Assembly: GCF_036320965.1 (NCBI RefSeq)
Contig: NC_092248.1
Location: 24,888,002 to 24,952,001 of the forward strand
Origin: Panulirus ornatus
Lineage: Eukaryota > Arthropoda > Malacostraca > Decapoda > Palinuridae
DNA: 64,000 nt
Direction of reading: 5' to 3'
In this document: positions 57,674 through 64,000 of the stretch, one piece after another
Numbering within the stretch: position 1 is the stretch's first letter
How the letters are laid out: the number at the start of each line of letters is the position of its first letter
Position numbers and translations under genes: made by a program
Notes under the pieces: generated by a model
The model's database searches: none
What the model was told of the DNA's origin: nothing
What the model saw: only the letters and a program-made list of their open reading frames with translations

Positions 57674-57835
57674 CTGATGGCAAGCTGGTTATTGGTGAGA
57701 TGGAGGATCAGGGCCCGACACGGGAACCTAACATCCCCCCACACACCCTCCAGGAAGCGCTCTTGTGACGATTGGTCCAAGAAGAACAACGACCTGACCT
57801 CGGCCACCACACCACCTGCACCATCATAGACACGT
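57674..57835 (-). CDS. Ionotropic receptor (IR) gene, amino-terminal-domain exon A
   Basis: First recognisable exon of a minus-strand variant ionotropic receptor gene. Variant IRs are glutamate-receptor-related cation channels of arthropod chemosensory neurons. The exon encodes about 53 residues of the extracellular amino-terminal region, including RSLFFLDQSSQERFLEG and ALILHLTNNQLAI, which resemble the start of that region in decapod IRs. The acceptor is ATTCCAG at 57836-57842 and the donor is CAG/GTAATG at 57673. The exon begins with one base and ends with two (AG), which complete an Arg codon with the first base of the next exon. The preceding exon must therefore end with two spare bases. 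I did not find it within the window, so the signal peptide is missing. Identification rests on remembered family pattern; splice phase is seen directly. Confidence 0.82.
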
Positions 57836-58084
57836 CTGGAATATGTGGTCATATGTCATCTCATCTTCTCGTGGTAGTAACCTACACAATAGTGATATAT
57901 CAAAGGTAACAAAACATTATCTATTGGTTCACACTAAAGTAGAGCTACTCCAGTAGGGTCACCGTTTTACCACCAAAAAATAAATCTATTGTAAAGATAC
58001 CTGGAGCGGAAAGAGTTCTATAGTGATAGCCTTCATTGACACTTTCAACAAAACAAGAACCCATTAAAAACAATAATACAATTT
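57836..58084. other. Upstream of the first recognised IR exon
   Basis: Unique-looking sequence. A short minus frame from about 58060 (MGSCFVESVNEGYHYRTLSA) has a GT after CCAG, but its phase does not match exon A. Confidence 0.35.
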
Positions 58085-58190
58085 TAATTCTATTATTATT
58101 GTTGTCATTATTATTATTATCATTGTTATTATTACTATCACAATTATTTAAATTATCAACCTTGTTATAATTATTTTTTTTTCTTATTAT
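58085..58190. repeat. Impure (ATT)n / (CATT) tract
   Basis: TAT-TAT-TAT with TTG, TCA and ACT interruptions, followed by a T-run that joins the tail of L28. Confidence 0.85.
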
Positions 58191-59492
58191 TTTGCTTTGT
58201 CGCTGTCTCCGCGTTTGCGACGTAGCGCAAGGAAACAGACGAAAAAAAAGGCCCAACCCACCCCCATACACATGTATATACATGCACGTCCACACACGCA
58301 AATATACATACCCATACATCTCAATGTACACATATATATACACACACAGACATATACATATATACACATGCACACAATTCACACTGTCTGCCTTTATTCA
58401 TTCCCATCGCCACCTCGCCACACATGGAATAACATCCCCCTCTCCCCTCATGTGTGCGAGGTAGCGCTATGAAAAGACAACAGAGGCCCAATTCGTTCAC
58501 ACTCAGTCTCTAGCTGTCATGCAATAATGCCCGAAACCACAGCTCCCTTTCCACATCCAGGCCCCAAAGAACTATCCATGGTTTACCCCAGACGCTTCAC
58601 ATGCCCTGACTCAATTCATTGACAGCACGTCGACCCCGGAATACCACATCGATCCAATTCACTCTATTCCTTGCCCGCCTTTCACTCTCCTGCATGTTCA
58701 GGCCCCCATCACTCAAAATCTTTTTCACTCCATCTTTCCACCTCCAATTTGGTCTCCCACTCCTCCTCGTTCCCTCCACCTCCGACACATATATCCTCTT
58801 GGTCAATCTTTCCTTACTCATTCTCTCCATGTGCCCAAACCATTTCGGAACACCCTCTTCTGCTCTCTCAGCCACGCTCTATTTATTTCCACACATCTCT
58901 TTTACCCTTACATTACTTACTCGATCAAACCACCTCACACCACATATTGTCCTCAAACATCTCATTTCCAGCACATCCACCCTCCTGCGCACAACTCTAT
59001 CCATAGACCACGCCTCGCAATCATACAACATTGTTGGAACCACTATTCCTTCAAACATACCCATTTTTGCTTTCGGAGATAATGTCCTCGACTTCCACAA
59101 ATTCTTCAAGGCTCCCAGAATTTTCGCCCCCTCCCCCACCCTATGATCCACTTCCGCTTCCATGGTTCCATCCGCTGCTAGATCCACTCCCAGATATCTA
59201 AAACACTTTACTTCCTCCAGTTTCTCTACATTCAAACTTACCTCCCAATTAAGTTGACCCTCAACCCTATTGTACCTAATAACCTTGCTCTTATTCACAT
59301 TTACTCTTAAATTTCTTCTTTCACACACTTTACAAAACTCAGTCACCAGCTTCTGCAGTTTCTCACATGAATCAGCCACGAGCGCTGTATCATCAGCGAA
59401 CAACAACTGACTCACTTCCCAGGCTCTCTCATCCCCAACAGACTTCATACTTGCCCCTCTTTCCAAAACTATTGCATTCACCTCCCTAACAA
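58191..59492 (-). mobile_element. RTE-like LINE copy L28, 3' half
   Basis: Tail, long-form 3' UTR (58191-58600), C-terminal frame 58875-58597 and 59481-58879 ([13 protein letters not shown] to CGNK), separated by a stop. Substitutions are moderate. Cut at ATTCACCTCCCTAAC, where L29 begins in the other orientation within its endonuclease. Confidence 0.92.
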
Positions 59493-61465
59493 GGAACCTG
59501 GATGTTTTAGCTCTGAGTGAAACGAAGCTTAAGGGTAAAGGGGAAGAGTGGTTTGGAATGTCTTGGGAGTAAAGTCAGGGATTAGTGAGAGGACAAGAGC
59601 AAGGGAAGGAGTAGCACTGCTCTTGAAACAGGAGTTGTGGGAGTATGTAATGGAATGTAAGAAAGTGAATTCTAGATTAATATGGGTAAAACTGAAAGTT
59701 GAGGGAGAGATATGGGTGATTATTGGTGCATATGCACCTGGGCATGAGTAGAAAGATCATGAGAGGCAAGTGATTTGGGAGCAGCTGAATGAGTGTGTTA
59801 GTGGCTTTCATGCACAAGACCTCGTTATAGTGATGGGTGATTTGAATGTAAAGTTGAGTAATGTGGCAGTTGAGGGAATAATTGGTATACATGGTGTGTT
59901 CAGTGTTGTAAATGGAAATGTTGAAGAGCTTGTAGATTTATGTGCTGAAAAAGGACTGGTGATTGGGAATACCTGGTTTAGAAAGCGAGATATACATAAG
60001 TATACGTATGTAAGCAGGCCAGAGAGCGTTATTGGATTACGTGTTATTTGACAGGCGCGCGAAAGAGAGACTTTTGGATGTTAATGTGCTGAGAGGTGCA
60101 ACTGGAGGCATGTCTGATCATTATCTTATGGAGGCGAAGGTGAAGATTAGTATGGGTTTTCAGAAAAGAAGAGTGAATGTTGGGGTGAAGAGGGTGGTGA
60201 GAGTAAGTGAGCTTTGGAAGGAGACTTGTGTGAGGAAGTACCAGGAGAGACTGAGTACAGAATGGAAAAAGATGAGAACAAAGGAGGTAAGGAGGGTGGT
60301 GGAGGAATGGGACGTATTTAGGGAAGGAATGATGGCTTGTGCAAAAGATGCTCGTGGCATGAGAAGCGTGGGAGGTGGGTTGATTAGAAAGGGTAGTGAG
60401 TGGCGGGATGAAGAATTAAGATTATTAGTGAAAGAGAAGAGAGAGGCATTTGGACGATTTTTGCAGGGAAAAAATGCAAATGAGTGGGAGATGTATAAAA
60501 GAAAGAGACAGGAGGTCAAGAGAAAGGTGCAAGAGGTGAAAAAGAGAACAAATAAGAGTTGGGTGAGAGAGTGTCATTAAATCTTATGGAGAATAAAAAG
60601 ATGTTCTGGAAGGAGGTAAATAAATTGCGTAATACAAGAAAGCAAATGGGAACTTCAGTGAAGGGGGCTAATGGGAAGGTGATAACAAGTAGTGGTGATG
60701 TGAGAAGGAAAGGGAGTGAGCATTTTGAGGCTGTGTTTAATGTGTTTGATGATAGAGTGGCAGATATAGGGTGTTTTGGTCGAGGTGGTGTGCAGAGTGA
60801 GAGGGTTAGGGAAAATGATTTGGTAAACAGAGAAGAGGTAGTAAAAGCTTTGCGGAAGATGAAAGCCGGCAAGGCAACAGGTTTGGATGGCATTGCAATG
60901 GAATTTATTAAAAAAGGGGGTGACTGTATTGTTGACTGGTTGGTAAGGTCATATAATGTATGTATGATTCATAGTGAGGTGACTGAGGATTGGCGGAATG
61001 TGTGCATCGTGCCATTGTACAAAGGCTAAGGGGATAAGAGTGAGTGCTCAAATTACAGAGGTATAAGTTTGTTGATCATTCCTGGGAAGTTATATGGGAG
61101 GGTATTGATTAGGAGGGTGAAGGCATGTACAGAGCATCATATTAGGGAGGAGCAGTGTGGTTTCAGAAGTGGTAGAGGATGTGTGGATCAGGTGTTTGCT
61201 ATGAAGAATGTATGTGAGAAATACTTAGAAAAACAAATGGATTTGTATGTAGCATTTATGGATTTGGAGAAGGCATATGATAGAGTTGATAGAGATGCTC
61301 TGTGGAAGGTACTAAAAATATATGGTGTGGGAGGCAAGTTGTTAGAAGCAGTGAAATGTTTTTATCGAGGATGTAAGGCATGTGTACGTGTAGGAAGAGA
61401 GGAAAGTGATTGGTTCTCAGTGAATGTAGGTTTGCGGTAGGGGTGTGTGATGTGTCCATGGTTGT
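59493..61465 (+). mobile_element. RTE-like LINE copy L29, endonuclease to RT motif B
   Basis: From AAGGAACCTGGATGTTTTAGC (family RNLDVLALSE) onward: 59548-59751 and 59770-60051 (GVALLLKQELWEY, IVMGDLNVKLS), 60032-60580 (LFDRRAKERLLDV, MSDHYLMEAKV, linker), 60559-61029 (RT start) and 61069-61440 (motif [15 protein letters not shown]). A stop lies at motif B (TTGCGGTAGGGG). The copy breaks at GTCCATGGTTGTTATTATTA and continues as (TTA)n. Confidence 0.93.
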
Positions 61466-61686
61466 TATTATTATTATTATTATTATCATTATTACTATTA
61501 TTATTGCTATTATTATTTTGTATTATTATTATTATTATAATTATTATTTTTATCATTATTATCATTATTATTATTATTTTCATTATTATCATTATCATCA
61601 CTATTATTATTATTATTATTATTTCATTATTATTATCATTGTTATTATTATCATTATTGTTATTATCATTATTATCATTATCATTA

Positions 61687-61734
<48 letters not shown>

Positions 61735-61771
61735 TATTATTATCATTATTATTATTATCATTATTATTATT
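61466..61771. repeat. (TTA)n / (ATT)n array with TCA and TTG variants
   Basis: About 300 bp of impure trinucleotide repeat between L29 and the head of a short element. Confidence 0.95.
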
Positions 61772-62010
61772 TTGTCCCTGGGGATAGGGGAGAAAGAATA
61801 CTTCCCACGCATTCCCTGCGTGTCGTAGAATGCGACTAAAAGGGAAGGGAGCGGGGGGCTGGAAATCCTCCCCTCTCGTTTTTTTTTTTTTTTCCAAAAA
61901 GAGGGAACAGAGAGGGGCCAGGTGAGGATATTCCCTCAAAGGCCCAGTCCTCTGTTCTTAACGCTACCTCGCTATCGCGGGAAATGGCGAATAGTTTGAA
62001 AAAAAAAAAA
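61772..62010 (+). mobile_element. Short non-autonomous LINE-derived element, copy 1
   Basis: About 235 bp: a head GTCCCTGGGGATAGGGGAGA, CTTCCCACGCATTCC, GACTAAAAGGGAAGGGAGCG and GGAAATCCTCCCCTC equals the LINE 5' UTR; T-run; a middle GAGGGAACAGAGAGGGGCCA, GGTGAGGATATTCC; and a tail AACGCTACCTCGCTATCGCG, GGAAATGGCGAATAG, A-run, ATT repeat. The tail shares CTACCTCGCTA-CGCGGGA with the LINE 3' end but ends differently (AATGGCGAATAGTTTG rather than GACAGCGACAAAG). No coding capacity. It lacks A and B boxes, so it looks like a pol II-type LINE-derived short element. Confidence 0.75.
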
Positions 62011-62037
62011 TATTATCATTATTGTTATCATTATTAC

Positions 62038-62095
<58 letters not shown>

Positions 62096-62097
62096 GT
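62011..62097. repeat. (ATT)n between the tails of two short elements
   Basis: About 28 ATT units with a few TCA and ACT variants at the left. Confidence 0.95.
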
Positions 62098-62343
62098 TTC
62101 TTTCTTTTCTTTTAAACAATTCGCCATTTCCCGCGTTAGCGAGGTAGCGCTAAGAACAGAGGACTTGGCCTTTTTTGGAATATCCTCACCTGGCCCCCTC
62201 TGTTCCTTCTTTTTGGAAAATTAAAAAAAAAAAAACGAGAGGGGAGGATTTCCAGCCCCCCCGCTCCCTCCCCTTTTAGTCGCCTTCTACGACACGCAGG
62301 GAATACGTGGGAAGTATTCTTAATCCCCTATCCCCAGGGATAA
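62098..62343 (-). mobile_element. Short non-autonomous LINE-derived element, copy 2
   Basis: Reverse orientation copy of 61772-62010: tail AACAATTCGCCATTTCCCGC and GTTAGCGAGGTAGCGCTAAG, middle CTCACCTGGCCCC, head ending CCTATCCCCAGGGATAATTA at 62343. About 10 percent different from copy 1, so the two are independent family members, placed tail to tail through (ATT)n. Confidence 0.78.
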
Positions 62344-62349
62344 TTATTA

Positions 62350-62383
<34 letters not shown>

Positions 62384-62470
62384 CATTATTACTATCATCA
62401 TTTTCAATATTATTATCATTATCATCATTATTATTAATATCATTTCTATTATTCTTATCAATGTCATTAA

Positions 62471-62519
<49 letters not shown>

Positions 62520-62550
62520 GTTATTATTATTATTACTATTATTATTATTA

Positions 62551-62593
<43 letters not shown>

Positions 62594-62619
62594 CATCATT
62601 ATCATTATTATTATTATTA

Positions 62620-62687
<68 letters not shown>

Positions 62688-62768
62688 ATTATTATTAGTA
62701 TTATTATCATTATTATGATTATCATTATTATTATTATTATCATTATTATTATTATTATATTTATTTTA
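62344..62768. repeat. Long (ATT)n / (TTA)n array
   Basis: About 425 bp of ATT-type repeat with TCA, TTG, ACT and TTTC variants, from the head of short element copy 2 to the tail of L30. Confidence 0.96.
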
Positions 62769-64000
62769 TTTTTTTTATTATACTTTGTCGCTGTCTCCCG
62801 CGTTTGCGAGGTAGCGCAAGGAAACAGACGAAAGAAATGGCCCAACCCCCCCCCCACCATACACATGTATAGACATACGTCCCCACACGCAAATATACAT
62901 ACCTACACAGCTTTCCATGGTTTACCCCGGACGCTTCACATGCCTTGATTCAATCCACTGACAGCACGTCAACCCCGGTATACCACATCGCTCCAATTCA
63001 CTCTATTCCTTGCCCTCCTTTCACCCTCCTGCATGTTCAGGCCCCGATCACACAAAATCTTTTTCACTCCATCTTTCCACCTCCAATTTGGTCTCCCTCT
63101 TCTCCTCGTTCCCTCCACCTCCGACACATATGTCCTCTTGGTCAATCTTTCCTCACTCATTCTCTCCATGTGCCCAAACCACTTCAAAACACCCTCCTCT
63201 GCTCTCTCAACCACGCTCTTTTTATTTCCACACATCTCTCTTACCCTTACGTTACTCACTCGATCAAACCACCTCACACCACACATTGTCCTCAAACATC
63301 TCATTTCCAGCACATCCATCCTCCTGAGCACAACTCTATCCATAGCCCACGCCTCGCAACCATACATAATTGTTGGAACCACTATTCCTTCAAATATACC
63401 CATTTTTGCTTTCCGAGATAATGTTTTCGACTTACACACATTCTTCAAGGCCCCCAGAATCTTCGCCCCCTCCCCCACCCAATGATCCACTTCCGCTTCC
63501 ATGGTTCCATCCGCTGCCAGATCCACTCCCAGATATCTAAAACACTTCACTTCCTCCAGTTTTTCTCCATTCAAACTCACCTCCCAATTGACTTGACCCT
63601 CAACCCTACTGTACCTAATAACCTTGCTCTTATTCACATTTACTCTTAACTTTCTTATTCCACACACTTTACCAAACTCAGTCACCAGCTTCTGCAGTTT
63701 CTCACATGAATCAGCCACCAGCGCTGTATCATCAGCGAACAACAACTGACTCACTTCTCAAGCTCTCTCATCCCCAACAGACTTCATACTTGCCCCTCTT
63801 TCCAAAACCCTTGCATTTACCTCCCTAACAACCCCATGAATAAACAAATTAAACAACCATGGAGACATCACACACCCCTGCCGCAAACCTACATTCACTG
63901 AGAACCAATCACTTTCCTCTCTTCCTACACGTACACATGCCTTACATCCTCGATAAAAACTTTTCACTGCTTCTAACAACTTTCCTCCCACACCATATAT
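62769..64000 (-). mobile_element. RTE-like LINE copy L30, cut by right edge
   Basis: Tail, short-form 3' UTR and open C-terminal frame from 63754 to a stop at 62971-62969 (with [13 protein letters not shown]), then 63991-63758 (motif B GLRQGCVMSPWLF) after one stop (TTGAGAAGT, W to stop). The sequence runs into the region between motifs A and B at the right edge. Young copy with few substitutions. Confidence 0.93.

Noticed and set aside
57945..58062. Possible first IR exon (MGSCFVESVNEGYHYRTLSA, then CCAG/GTATCT)
   Set aside because: Exon A requires a donor leaving two bases; this frame leaves one, the phase-compatible frame has a stop a few codons upstream, and there is no hydrophobic signal peptide after the Met.
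58085..58382. Asn-rich and His/Thr-rich frames over (ATT)n, (CA)n and LINE 3' UTR
   Set aside because: They follow simple repeat or UTR composition and have no start, motif or conservation of their own; the same applies at 61362-61939 and 62276-62948.

Overview
This is a 64 kb piece of a eukaryotic, most likely decapod crustacean, genome (inference: intron-split chemosensory ionotropic receptor exons, very dense di- and trinucleotide microsatellites, and one dominant LINE family). Nothing prokaryotic is present. By sequence most of the window is repeats, but it also holds one real host gene.

Host gene. On the minus strand, six exons (57835-57674, 56998-56808, 35896-35771, 24136-23971, 23266-23025, 18595-18411) join with GT..AG boundaries and matching phases at every junction. 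They give about 357 residues of a variant ionotropic receptor (IR, a divergent glutamate-receptor-type ion channel): the end of the amino-terminal domain, the S1 half of the ligand-binding domain, TM1 and the pore loop. The 5' exon(s) and the S2/TM3 exons were not found and probably lie outside the window or in repeats. Introns are 675, 20911, 11634, 704 and 4429 bp. The long ones have been filled by retroelements.

Repeats. About 30 fragments of one RTE-like non-LTR retrotransposon (consensus about 3.6 kb: 5' UTR about 130 bp starting TTATCCCTGG, one ORF of about 1000 codons with an apurinic endonuclease and a reverse transcriptase, and a 3' UTR ending GACAGCGACAAAGTATAA plus (TA)n) fill 1-18.3 kb, 24.4-31.1 kb, 32.1-53.5 kb and 58.2-64 kb. 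Copies are arranged tail-to-tail through (TA)n blocks and head-to-head or head-to-tail at abrupt joints. At 61.8-62.3 kb two short elements combine the LINE 5' UTR with a LINE-like 3' tail and look like a non-autonomous derivative. Three old CR1/L2/Jockey-like relics lie at 19.8-20.8, 21.8-22.4 and 55.6-56.5 kb.

Other structure: a roughly 3.15 kb tandem duplication at 45.8-52.2 kb with a microhomology junction; a 276 bp tandem repeat carrying a tRNA-like pol III promoter at 52.3-52.9 kb; a roughly 2 kb minisatellite with a 30 bp unit and a higher-order period at 53.5-55.5 kb; and long (TA), (TC), (GT) and (ATT) arrays. Several LINE copies differ from their relatives mainly by single-base indels, which suggests locally unpolished assembly. 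Joints across (TA)n should therefore be treated with caution.
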